From Campylobacter bilis (lineage in GTDB: Bacteria; Campylobacterota; Campylobacteria; Campylobacterales; Campylobacteraceae): a stretch of DNA of 64,000 nucleotides. Of the stretch, positions 56,439-64,000 are shown piece after piece; positions within the stretch are counted from its first letter, which is position 1, and each line of letters opens with the position of its first letter. The position numbers and the translations under genes are program-made. The DNA lies in NCBI RefSeq assembly GCF_016806695.1, contig NZ_WUED01000009.1:1-64000 (forward strand), given 5' to 3'. The notes beneath the pieces were generated by a model. The model ran no database searches and was not told where the DNA came from. It saw only the letters and a program-made list of their open reading frames with translations.

Positions 56439-56864
56439 ATGACGAAGATAACAAAGCCAAACGAAGTAAAACGAGAATGGATTGTTTTAGACGCAGAAGG
56501 TAAACGCTTCGGTCGTCTTTTAACTGAAGTAGCGACAATTTTAAGAGGTAAAAACAAACCTTGTTTTACCCCTAATGTTGATTGTGGTGATTATGTCATT
56601 ATCATTAATGCTTCAAAAGCTGTTTTTACAGGAGCTAATAAGGCAGAAGATAAACTTTATCATAGACATTCAGGATATTTTGGAAGTGTAAAAAGTGAGA
56701 AATTAGGTGATTTGCTTGAAAAAAATCCTGTAAAATTATATAAATTAGCAGTTAGAGGTATGCTTCCTAAAACAAATTTGGGCAGGGCAATGCTTAAAAA
56801 ATTAAAGATTTATGCGGGTAGTGAACATCCACACACTGCACAAATTGCTAAAGAAGGAAAATGA
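56439..56864 (+). CDS. rplM: 50S ribosomal protein L13
   Basis: 141 residues, full length. Typical segments: [25 protein letters not shown] and [27 protein letters not shown]. It is paired with rpsI as in most bacteria. Confidence 0.97.
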   Translation: MTKITKPNEVKREWIVLDAEGKRFGRLLTEVATILRGKNKPCFTPNVDCGDYVIIINASKAVFTGANKAEDKLYHRHSGYFGSVKSEKLGDLLEKNPVKLYKLAVRGMLPKTNLGRAMLKKLKIYAGSEHPHTAQIAKEGK

Positions 56865-56866
56865 TC

Positions 56867-57256
56867 ATGGCAACAATATACGCAACAGGTAAAAGAAAAA
56901 CTGCTATTGCAAAAGTATGGATAAAACCAGGTAGTGGTAAAATTAGTGTTAATGGTGTTGATTTAAACACTTGGCTTGGTGGACATGAAGCGATCAAGCT
57001 TAAAGTAGTGCAGCCTTTGCTTGTAACTAAACAAGAAGCTTCTATGGATATTAAAGCGACAACTTTAGGTGGGGGCTATAGTGCACAAGCTGAAGCTTTA
57101 AGACATGGAATTTCAAAAGCTTTAGCTGCTATGGATGCAGATTTTAGAGCTTTATTAAAACCTAAAGGACTTCTTACTAGAGACAGCAGGACAGTCGAGC
57201 GTAAAAAATATGGACGCCGCAAAGCAAGAAGAAGCCCACAATTCTCCAAACGTTAA
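56867..57256 (+). CDS. rpsI: 30S ribosomal protein S9
   Basis: 129 residues ending in the diagnostic basic tail [16 protein letters not shown], which reaches the ribosomal P site. I choose ATG 56867 ([11 protein letters not shown]) with AAGGA upstream; ATG 56861 overlaps the rplM stop and is less likely. Confidence 0.97.
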   Translation: MATIYATGKRKTAIAKVWIKPGSGKISVNGVDLNTWLGGHEAIKLKVVQPLLVTKQEASMDIKATTLGGGYSAQAEALRHGISKALAAMDADFRALLKPKGLLTRDSRTVERKKYGRRKARRSPQFSKR

Positions 57257-57262
57257 TTTCTT

Positions 57263-57293
57263 AGGTGGCTTTGTCCACCTTTGTATTTTTTTA
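57263..57293 (+). terminator. rplM-rpsI terminator
   Basis: A 6-bp stem (AGGTGG with CCACCT) with a 6-base loop followed by a T-rich tract, just after the rpsI stop. Confidence 0.75.
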
Positions 57294-57324
57294 TAGTTTC
57301 CATGTTTTATTTTTATATTTATGA

Positions 57325-57330
57325 TATACT
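57325..57330 (+). promoter_or_regulatory. Extended -10 element of cadF
   Basis: TATACT preceded by TGA, 48 bases before the cadF start, downstream of the rpsI terminator. Confidence 0.5.
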
Positions 57331-57377
57331 TCCAAGACTATAATTTTTAGTTTATCAAAAAATGAAAGGTTTTTTAT

Positions 57378-58334
57378 ATGAAAAAGTTATTATTATGTTT
57401 AGGTTTAACAAGTGTTTTATTTGGCGCTGATAACAATGTAAAATTTGAAATTACTCCAACCTTAAATTATAATTATTTTCAAAGTGATTTTAATATAGCC
57501 AATCGTTATGCACCAGGTCTTAGACTTGGCTATCATTTTGATGATTTTTGGTTAGATCAATTAGAATTAGGTTTAGAGTATTATTCTAATGCTAAGTATA
57601 AAAATACCAATAAAACCACAGATATCACAAGAACTTATTTAAGTGCTATTAAAGGCATAGATTTGGGTGAGAAATTTTATTTTTATGGATTAGCTGGTGG
57701 AGGATATGAAAATTTTTCACATGCTGCATATGAAAATAAAAGCGGTGGTTTTGGACATTATGGAGTAGGTGTGAAATTCCGTCTTAGTGATTCTTTAGCT
57801 TTAAGGCTTGAAACTAGAGATCAAATTAATTTTAATCATGCAAACCATAATTGGGTGTCGACTTTAGGAATTAGTTTTGGTTTTGATGGTAAAAAAGAAA
57901 AGGTTTTGCAAGAACCTCTTAGTGAGCAAACTTCACAAGTAAGATGCTTTACTCAACCAAGAGAGGGGGCTTTATTAGATGAAAATGGTTGTGAAAAGAC
58001 TATTTCTTTAGAAGGGCATTTTGGTTTTGATAAAACTACCATAAACCCAAATTTTCAAGAAAAAATCAAAGAAATTGCTGAAATTTTAGATGAAAATGAA
58101 AGATATGATACTATACTTGAAGGTCATACAGATAATATTGGTCCAAGAGATTATAATCAAAAGCTTTCTGAAAGACGTGCCCAAAGTGTTGCTAAAGAGC
58201 TTGAAAAATATGGTGTAGAAAAAAATCGTATCAAGACTGTAGGTTATGGTCAAGACAATCCAAGATCAAGCAACGATACTAAAGAAGGTAGAGCAGATAA
58301 TAGAAGAGTGGATGCGAAATTCATTTTAAGATAA
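57378..58334 (+). CDS. cadF: Fibronectin-binding outer membrane protein CadF
   Basis: An outer membrane adhesin, 318 residues. Signal peptide 1-16, an eight-strand OmpA-like barrel to about 185, then a peptidoglycan-binding OmpA domain ([36 protein letters not shown]). The fibronectin-binding FRLS motif is kept at residues 134-137. Many loop and linker residues differ from the C. jejuni and C. coli proteins I remember, and the C. coli linker insertion is absent, so this is neither typical allele. It probably still supports adhesion. Confidence 0.95.
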   Translation: MKKLLLCLGLTSVLFGADNNVKFEITPTLNYNYFQSDFNIANRYAPGLRLGYHFDDFWLDQLELGLEYYSNAKYKNTNKTTDITRTYLSAIKGIDLGEKFYFYGLAGGGYENFSHAAYENKSGGFGHYGVGVKFRLSDSLALRLETRDQINFNHANHNWVSTLGISFGFDGKKEKVLQEPLSEQTSQVRCFTQPREGALLDENGCEKTISLEGHFGFDKTTINPNFQEKIKEIAEILDENERYDTILEGHTDNIGPRDYNQKLSERRAQSVAKELEKYGVEKNRIKTVGYGQDNPRSSNDTKEGRADNRRVDAKFILR

Positions 58335-58975
58335 TGGATAAAACTATTTTATTTGATTTAGATGGTACTTTAATCAATTCTACAAATGCTATTTTAAATT
58401 CTTTCCAAGGGGCTTTAAAAACCCTTGGATTAATCTCAAAAAATGATGAAGAAATTAAAAATCTTATAGGTTATCCTTTAGAACAGATGTTTGAAATGCT
58501 TTATGATGATAAAGCGAATTTAAGCAAGGATTTTGTTTTAGCTTACCGTGAAATTTATTCTCAAATTTATTTAAGTCAGACTGAACTTTTGCCCCAAGCT
58601 AAAGAAGCTTTAGGGCTTGCATATGAAATAGCAGATTTGGGTATAGTAACTACAAAGGGCGGTAAATTTACCCCGCTTTTATTAGAATATTTAGGTATTA
58701 AAAAATTTTTTAAAACTTTAATTACTTTTGAAGATATCACGCATCCAAAACCTAGTCCTGAGCCTGTTGTTTTAGCTTTAAAAAGATTAAATAAAACTCA
58801 AAAAAATGCCTATATGATAGGCGATACTGTGCTTGATATTCAAGCAGCTATTGCTGCAAATATTATTCCATTGGCTTTAAGTTGTGGTTATGGTAAAGAA
58901 GAAGAATTAAAAGCTTATTGTAGGGTCTTTTTAAGTGCGTATGATGCCATAAAGTATATAATAAGATTGTATTGA
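58334..58975 (+). CDS. HAD hydrolase, phosphoglycolate phosphatase-like
   Basis: 213 residues, a haloacid dehalogenase phosphatase of the Gph/PpaX group. Motif I FDLDGTLINST, motif III Lys in HPKPSPEP and motif IV MIGDTVLDIQAA are present. It starts on the last base of the cadF stop. It corresponds to Cj1477c. The substrate is not certain. Confidence 0.87.
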   Translation: MDKTILFDLDGTLINSTNAILNSFQGALKTLGLISKNDEEIKNLIGYPLEQMFEMLYDDKANLSKDFVLAYREIYSQIYLSQTELLPQAKEALGLAYEIADLGIVTTKGGKFTPLLLEYLGIKKFFKTLITFEDITHPKPSPEPVVLALKRLNKTQKNAYMIGDTVLDIQAAIAANIIPLALSCGYGKEEELKAYCRVFLSAYDAIKYIIRLY

Positions 58976-59053
58976 TTTTATTTTTGTTAAACGCCTTTTA
59001 AGAGAATTTATTGTAAATTGATAGCTAAAAATATTAATTTAAGGAAGGTCTCA

Positions 59054-62000
59054 ATGGGTAAAATTATGAAAACTATGGACGGAAATGAGGCTGCTGCATA
59101 CGCTGCATACGCTTTTACTGAAGTCGCTGGAATTTATCCTATTACACCTAGTTCTCCTATGGCTGATTATACCGATATGTGGGCAGCTGCAGGTAAGAAA
59201 AATCTTTTTGGGGTTCCAGTAAAAATTGTAGAAATGCAAAGCGAAGCAGGTGCTGCAGGGAGTGTGCATGGATCATTGCAAGCAGGATCTTTAACTACAA
59301 CTTATACAGCTTCTCAAGGATTGTTGCTTAAAATTCCTAATATGTATAAAATTGCAGGGCAACTTTTACCCTGTGTTATCCATGTAGCAGCACGTTCTTT
59401 AGCAGCTCAGGCCTTATCTATTTTTGGCGATCACCAAGATATTTATGCAGCAAGACAAATAGGTTTTGCAATGCTTTGTTCTCATTCTGTACAAGAGACC
59501 ATGGACCTAGCCGGGGTGGCCCATTTAGCCGCTATTAAAGGAAGAGTGCCGTTTTTGCATTTTTTTGACGGTTTTAGAACTTCTCATGAAATTCAAAAAA
59601 TCGAAGTTATGGATTATGCGCATTTTGATAGATTGCTAGATAGAAAAGCTTTGCTTGATTTTAGAAATAATGCTTTAAATCCAGAAAACCCAAAAACACG
59701 CGGAACAGCACAAAATGATGATATTTATTTTCAAACCAGAGAAGTAAGCAATCGTTTTTATGATGCTTTACCTGATGTTGTAAATGAATATATGCAAGAA
59801 ATTTCAAAGATTACAGGCAGGGAGTATAAGCCTTTTGTTTATTATGGTCATGAGCATGCACAACGTATAATTGTAGCCATGGGATCTGTGACTCAAGCAC
59901 TTGAAGAAGTGGTTGATTATCTTAATGCAAAGGGTGAAAAAGTAGGAATTTTAAAAGTTTATCTTTATCGTCCTTTTAGTTTAAAATATTTCTTTGATGT
60001 TGTGCCAAAATCTGTAGAAAAGATTGCAGTTTTAGATAGAACCAAAGAGCCAGGAAGCCTTGGAGAACCCCTTTATATTGACATAAAATCGGCTTTTTAT
60101 GGGAAAGAAAATCCTCCTATTATTGTAGGGGGAAGGTATGGACTTTCTTCAAAAGATGTTGATCCTGCCCAAATGATAGCTGTGTTTGAAAATCTTAAGC
60201 TTGATAAGCCAAAGGATGGTTTTACTGTAGGGATTATTGATGATGTAACCCATACTTCATTAAGCACAGGAGAAAAAATTTCATTAGGAGATGAAAGCAC
60301 TATAGAATGTTTGTTTTATGGGCTTGGTGCAGATGGGACTGTGGGTGCAAATAAAAATTCAATCAAGATTATTGGAGATAAGACAGATTTTTATGCTCAA
60401 GCTTATTTTGCTTATGATTCTAAAAAATCAGGTGGCTATACTAGAAGCCATTTGCGTTTTTCCAAAAAACCTATCCGGTCGACTTATCTTGTTTCTACTC
60501 CACATTTTATTGCTTGTTCAGTTGCGGCTTACCTTGAAATTTATGATGTTTTAGCAGGAATCCGTCAAGGGGGAACTTTTCTTTTAAACAGTATTTGGAA
60601 TACTCAAGAAACCATAAGGCAGCTTCCTGATAGAGTGAAAAAGACTTTGGCTGAAAAAGAAGTTAATTTTTATATCATTAATGCTACTAAATTAGCACGC
60701 GATATAGGTTTAGGAAATCGTACAAATACTATTATGCAATCTGCTTTTTTTAAACTTGCAAAAATTATTCCTTATGAAGATGCTCAAAAATATATGAAAG
60801 AATTAGCTTATAAATCTTATAGTAAAAAAGGCGATGCTATTGTTGAGATGAATTATAAGGCTATTGATGTGGGTGCTGATGGACTTATAAAAGTGCCAAT
60901 AGATCCAAATTGGAAAAATTTAGAAATCAAAGAAAAAGAACAAACTAATGCCTATAAAGGTACAGAATTTGTTGAAAAGATTGTAAAACCTATGAATGCA
61001 GCTAAGGGCGATGATTTACCTGTTTCGGTATTTTTAGGTTATGAAGATGGAAGTTTTGAGCATGGCACAACAGAATATGAAAAACGTGGGGTTGGAGTTA
61101 TGGTTCCAAGATGGATAGAAGCAAATTGTATCCAATGCAATCAATGTGCTTCTGTGTGTCCTCATGCTGTTATTAGGCCTTTTTTGATTAATGATGATGA
61201 GATGGTAAAAGCCCCGCGTGGAGTAAAAGATCATGCCTTAGAAGCTAAGGGAACTAAGGGTGAAAAATTAAGTTTTAAAATTCAAGTTTCCCCTCTTGAT
61301 TGTACAGGTTGTGAACTTTGTGTGCATGAGTGTCCTACTAAAGAAAAATCTTTGGTCATGGTACCACTTCAAGAAGAGATAGATTTTGGTGAGCAAGAAA
61401 ATGCTGATTATTTGTTTAAAGAAATCACTTATAAAGATGATATTTTAAATAAAGAAACCACTAAAGGTGCACAATTTGCCCAGCCTTTATTTGAATTTCA
61501 TGGTGCTTGCCCAGGATGTGGAGAAACTCCTTATATTACTTTGATTACAAGATTATTTGGAGAGAGAATGATTGTGGCTAATGCAACAGGTTGTAGTTCT
61601 ATTTATGGTGGGTCTGCGCCTTCAACTCCTTATAGAAAAAGTGTAAAAAATGGACATGGTCCTGCTTGGGGGAATTCGCTTTTTGAAGATAATGCAGAAT
61701 TTGGTTTGGGTATGAAAATTGCTACTGAAAATACAAGGCATCGTATTGAAAATATCATGCATGCGAGTATGCAAGAAGTGCCTAATGCCTTATCAGCTCT
61801 TTTTAAAGATTGGATTGCTAATAAAGATAATGGTCCTGCATCAGTTGAAATTAAAGATAAAATGATCCCCATTTTAGAACAAAATCAAAATATCAAAGCT
61901 GTTAAAGAAATATTAGAGCTTAAACAATATTTAAGCAAAAAATCTCATTGGATTTTTGGTGGAGATGGTTGGGCTTATGATATTGGCTATGGCGGGCTTG

Positions 62001-62614
62001 ATCATGTTTTAGCAAGTGGAGAAAATGTCAATATTTTAGTTCTTGATACGGAGGTTTACTCAAATACAGGTGGACAAAGTTCAAAATCTTCTAGAACAGG
62101 ATCTGTAGCACAGTTTGCAGCAGCGGGTAAGCCTATACAGAAAAAAGATTTAGGCCAAATTGCTATGACTTATGGTTATATTTTTGTCGCACAAGTTAAT
62201 TCAACGGCAAATTATACCCATCTTATTAAAGCCATTAATGCAGCTGAGGCTTATGATGGCCCTTCTTTGGTGATTTGCTATTCTCCTTGTATAGCCCATG
62301 GTATTAAAGGAGGACTTGGTTATTCAGGAGAACAAGGTGAGCTTGCTACTAAATGCGGTTATTGGCCGCTTTATACTTTTGATCCTCGTTTAGAAGAGCA
62401 AGGAAAAAATCCGTTAACTTTAGTGGGAAAAGAGCCAGATTGGGATTTGTATGAGCAATTTTTAATGAATGAGGTGCGTTATAATTCTTTGAAAAAATCA
62501 AATCCTAAACATGCTAGTGAACTTTTTGAACGTAATAAAAAAGATTCTCAGCGCCGTTACAGACAGCTTAAGCGTATTGCTATGGCTGATTATAGTGATG
62601 AGGTTCAACACTGA
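59054..62614 (+). CDS. por: Pyruvate:ferredoxin/flavodoxin oxidoreductase, single chain
   Basis: Converts pyruvate and CoA to acetyl-CoA and CO2, reducing flavodoxin or ferredoxin. All domains are fused in 1186 residues: the pyruvate-binding domain (YPITPSSPMADY), the gamma domain, two ferredoxin-type clusters (CIQCNQCASVCPH and CTGCELCVHECP) and the C-terminal thiamine diphosphate domain (CPGCGETPY, GDGWAYDIGYGGLDHV). I choose ATG 59054 with AGGAAGG upstream over a TTG-started reading from 59018. It remains the major acetyl-CoA source, since acs is broken. Confidence 0.95.
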   Translation: MGKIMKTMDGNEAAAYAAYAFTEVAGIYPITPSSPMADYTDMWAAAGKKNLFGVPVKIVEMQSEAGAAGSVHGSLQAGSLTTTYTASQGLLLKIPNMYKIAGQLLPCVIHVAARSLAAQALSIFGDHQDIYAARQIGFAMLCSHSVQETMDLAGVAHLAAIKGRVPFLHFFDGFRTSHEIQKIEVMDYAHFDRLLDRKALLDFRNNALNPENPKTRGTAQNDDIYFQTREVSNRFYDALPDVVNEYMQEISKITGREYKPFVYYGHEHAQRIIVAMGSVTQALEEVVDYLNAKGEKVGILKVYLYRPFSLKYFFDVVPKSVEKIAVLDRTKEPGSLGEPLYIDIKSAFYGKENPPIIVGGRYGLSSKDVDPAQMIAVFENLKLDKPKDGFTVGIIDDVTHTSLSTGEKISLGDESTIECLFYGLGADGTVGANKNSIKIIGDKTDFYAQAYFAYDSKKSGGYTRSHLRFSKKPIRSTYLVSTPHFIACSVAAYLEIYDVLAGIRQGGTFLLNSIWNTQETIRQLPDRVKKTLAEKEVNFYIINATKLARDIGLGNRTNTIMQSAFFKLAKIIPYEDAQKYMKELAYKSYSKKGDAIVEMNYKAIDVGADGLIKVPIDPNWKNLEIKEKEQTNAYKGTEFVEKIVKPMNAAKGDDLPVSVFLGYEDGSFEHGTTEYEKRGVGVMVPRWIEANCIQCNQCASVCPHAVIRPFLINDDEMVKAPRGVKDHALEAKGTKGEKLSFKIQVSPLDCTGCELCVHECPTKEKSLVMVPLQEEIDFGEQENADYLFKEITYKDDILNKETTKGAQFAQPLFEFHGACPGCGETPYITLITRLFGERMIVANATGCSSIYGGSAPSTPYRKSVKNGHGPAWGNSLFEDNAEFGLGMKIATENTRHRIENIMHASMQEVPNALSALFKDWIANKDNGPASVEIKDKMIPILEQNQNIKAVKEILELKQYLSKKSHWIFGGDGWAYDIGYGGLDHVLASGENVNILVLDTEVYSNTGGQSSKSSRTGSVAQFAAAGKPIQKKDLGQIAMTYGYIFVAQVNSTANYTHLIKAINAAEAYDGPSLVICYSPCIAHGIKGGLGYSGEQGELATKCGYWPLYTFDPRLEEQGKNPLTLVGKEPDWDLYEQFLMNEVRYNSLKKSNPKHASELFERNKKDSQRRYRQLKRIAMADYSDEVQH

Positions 62615-62947
62615 TAAATACATTATTCATACGATCTTAAGCTTTGGTATTTTGTGGACACAAGATGATTTTGAAGCGTATTTTAAACTTATAGAGAAAA
62701 AAATAATAGGGATTTTGGCATGCTTGAAAATCCCTTTTGTTAATCCTACTTTTGAAAAATTAAGGCAGATTAAAATTTCTGCTGTAATGTTTAATAAGGT
62801 GAAAATAGGTAATCAATGGTATGAAAGGGTGATGAGATAAATGGTGCTGTTATTAGTAAAATAAATACTAAAGAGATTGAATTTAAATATGATAATTTAG
62901 AAATTCTAATACAATTGATCAAAAATGATAAGATTAATATTAATTAG
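62598..62947 (+). pseudogene. ctsR: ctsR-like competence gene, one-base frameshift
   Basis: First gene of the cts (type II secretion-like competence) operon. ATG 62598 overlaps por. A signal-like stretch (YIIHTILSFGILWTQDDF) and the segment QIKISAVMFNKVKIGNQWYE are of the type II/IV pilus-accessory (GspC/PilP-like) sort. The frame then stops at 62838-62840. Adding one G to the GGG at 62827-62829 restores the expected WYERGDEINGAVISKINTKE and carries on to 62947. So one base is probably lost. The name follows C. jejuni Cj1475c by memory. A sequencing error cannot be excluded for this gene alone. Confidence 0.75.
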
Positions 62948-63443
62948 CTTCTTCTTTTGTTTGAATTCGCTTTATGCTATGGATTGTCAAAAACGTCTTT
63001 TTAATATCAATATCAATGAAAAAGTGAGTATACAAGAAAGCCTTGATGAATTGGCAAAGTATTGTTCTTTTAGTATAATTATTAAAGATAAAATTGCTAA
63101 AGAAAAATTGCATAAACAATTAAAAGATTTAAAAGCATTGCAAGAGAATAATAAAATAAAGATCGATTCTCAAGCTTTAAATATCGCATATTTGCAAAAG
63201 TCTTTTTATCAAAATCCTAGCTATAAAAAGGCTTTAAATTTAGCAAATAAGTACTTTGAAATTCAAGCTTATAAAAAGTCAATATTTTGGGCTTTAAAAG
63301 CTAATGAATTAGACAGACAAAAACAAGATTCTTGGCTGATTTTTGCAAAAGCTAAAAGAGCTTTAGGTCAAGAAAGAGAGGCCAAAAGAGCTTTACAAGC
63401 TTATATGAATTATTATGGTTTTATAGAATTAGATGGAAAATAA
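62925..63443 (+). pseudogene. ctsD-ctsX remnant fusion (ctsP deleted)
   Basis: An open 172-codon frame made of two unrelated parts. Residues 1-65 are a signal peptide and the start of a secretin N-terminal (STN) domain (FNININEKVSIQESLDELAKYCSFSIIIKD), as in CtsD, the competence secretin of about 470 residues. The rest is a TPR-like tail (YFEIQAYKKSIFWALKANEL, FAKAKRALGQEREAKRAL) that, from operon order, should be the end of CtsX. CtsP and most of the secretin are missing, so a large deletion fused the two genes in frame. The secretin barrel is gone, so it cannot work in DNA uptake. The assignment of the tail to CtsX is inferred. Confidence 0.7.
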
Positions 63444-64000
63444 AATGGATGCGATTTTTAAAGCTTATATTGATAATACTATGGAACTTGATTTTATTTG
63501 TAAGGAATTTTCTTTTAGCGTTGATGAATTTTTTAAAAATTTAGCTGATTTTTGTAATGTTAATTTTATTGATTTGGATCAATGTGATAGTTTTGTTTAT
63601 GAAGGGGTGCCTTTTTCTTTACTTTTGAAATTTCAATTTTTACTCATTAAAAATAATGATGAGTTTTTGGTTCTTAGATCTAAACCTTGTTCTTTAGAAC
63701 TTTTAGAACAAATAAAAAATTTTATAGTTTGTGAAAAAATAAGCGCTGCAATTGTTAATGAGTTAAAAATTACTAAAATTCTTAATCAAATTCGTGTCCA
63801 AGAGAGGGTTAAAAACTAAGCATTAAACTTAGGCTTGAGTGGCAAGAGAAAGAAAAAAGAGATGATTAAAGTTGTATTAGTCAGATTTTTGAGTTTTTGT
63901 TAAATGAAATTTTACCATTAAATGCTAGTGACATTCGTATAGAAGCCAGATTAGAGGATGCTTTAATAAGGTTTAGAGTTGATGGCATTTTGCGTGAGTT
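63433..64000 (+). pseudogene. ctsE: ctsE competence ATPase, 5' part, three lesions
   Basis: The start of the GspE/PilB-type secretion ATPase of the competence system. The first 128 codons are open. The frame ends at TAA 63817-63819, probably from AAA (Lys). A one-base loss near 63829-63832 follows (expected LNLRLEW), then a second stop TAA at 63867-63869 (from GAA or similar). After that the family sequence resumes: FEFLLNEILPLNASDIRIEARLEDALIRFRVDGILRE, with the ASDI(H)IE motif of these ATPases. The gene runs off the window before the Walker motifs. Confidence 0.88.

Noticed and set aside
62827-62829. G run in ctsR as a phase-variable contingency tract
   Set aside because: Only three Gs; Campylobacter phase-variable tracts usually have eight or more.

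Overview
The window is an AT-rich stretch of an epsilonproteobacterial (Campylobacterota) chromosome, densely packed with short-spaced operons. The gene content and order follow the Campylobacter jejuni region from roughly Cj1548 to Cj1471 (recalled from memory, read here in the opposite direction). Identifying genes include cadF, the single-chain por, tlp1, the cbb3 oxidase operon and a selenocysteine formate dehydrogenase. Several proteins, such as CadF, differ at many positions from the C. jejuni and C. coli versions I remember. I therefore infer a close relative of the jejuni/coli clade, perhaps a host-restricted species of the C. hepaticus type; the window alone cannot prove this.

Layout. 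1-1248: 5' part of a chemoreceptor (minus strand). 1596-3392: an alcohol dehydrogenase and an MdaB-like quinone reductase. 3447-6024: tungstate uptake, tupA divergent from tupBC, with a 24-bp perfect palindrome between them. 6163-8135: acetyl-CoA synthetase, broken by at least five lesions. 8215-10824: galU, pgi, dps. 10893-15031: an ATPase, a Bax-like glucosaminidase, dapF, coaE, purM. 15112-18509: moeA, moaE, moaD and a copper oxidase (minus strand). 18645-19793: nspC. 20104-27000: the formate dehydrogenase locus (TorD-like chaperone, small Tat protein, fdhA with in-frame UGA, fdhB, fdhC, fdhD) ending in a modE-like regulator. 27101-29203: Tlp1-type chemoreceptor. 29280-30877: yedF and selD (selD also has an in-frame UGA). 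30996-35991: putA-putP. 36017-38079: gltS and a formimidoylglutamase-like gene. 38245-39683: fdhU, a 31-residue membrane ORF and a frameshifted fdhT. 39818-39915: tRNA-Sec. 39939-46428: purA, FliJ- and MotE-like genes, a DUF507 gene, carA, a UreH/TauE-like membrane gene and a two-component pair. 46550-51241: ccoNOQP and assembly genes. 51238-56354: addB-addA. 56439-62614: rplM, rpsI, cadF, a HAD phosphatase, por. 62598-64000: the remains of the cts competence operon.

How it fits together. Much of the window supplies one enzyme, the selenium- and tungsten/molybdenum-dependent periplasmic formate dehydrogenase: metal uptake (tup), cofactor synthesis (moaD, moaE, moeA), sulfuration and chaperoning (fdhD, the TorD-like protein), metal-responsive control (modE), selenium donor synthesis (selD, yedF, fdhT/fdhU) and the Sec tRNA. 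Electrons from formate and proline (putA) can end at the cbb3 oxidase encoded here.

The second theme is gene decay. acs, fdhT, ctsR, ctsD/ctsP/ctsX and ctsE are all broken, and no CRISPR-Cas locus lies between purM and moeA, where C. jejuni often carries one. This points to reductive evolution with loss of acetate activation through Acs, of high-affinity selenium uptake and of natural transformation. Neighbouring respiration and repair genes are intact.
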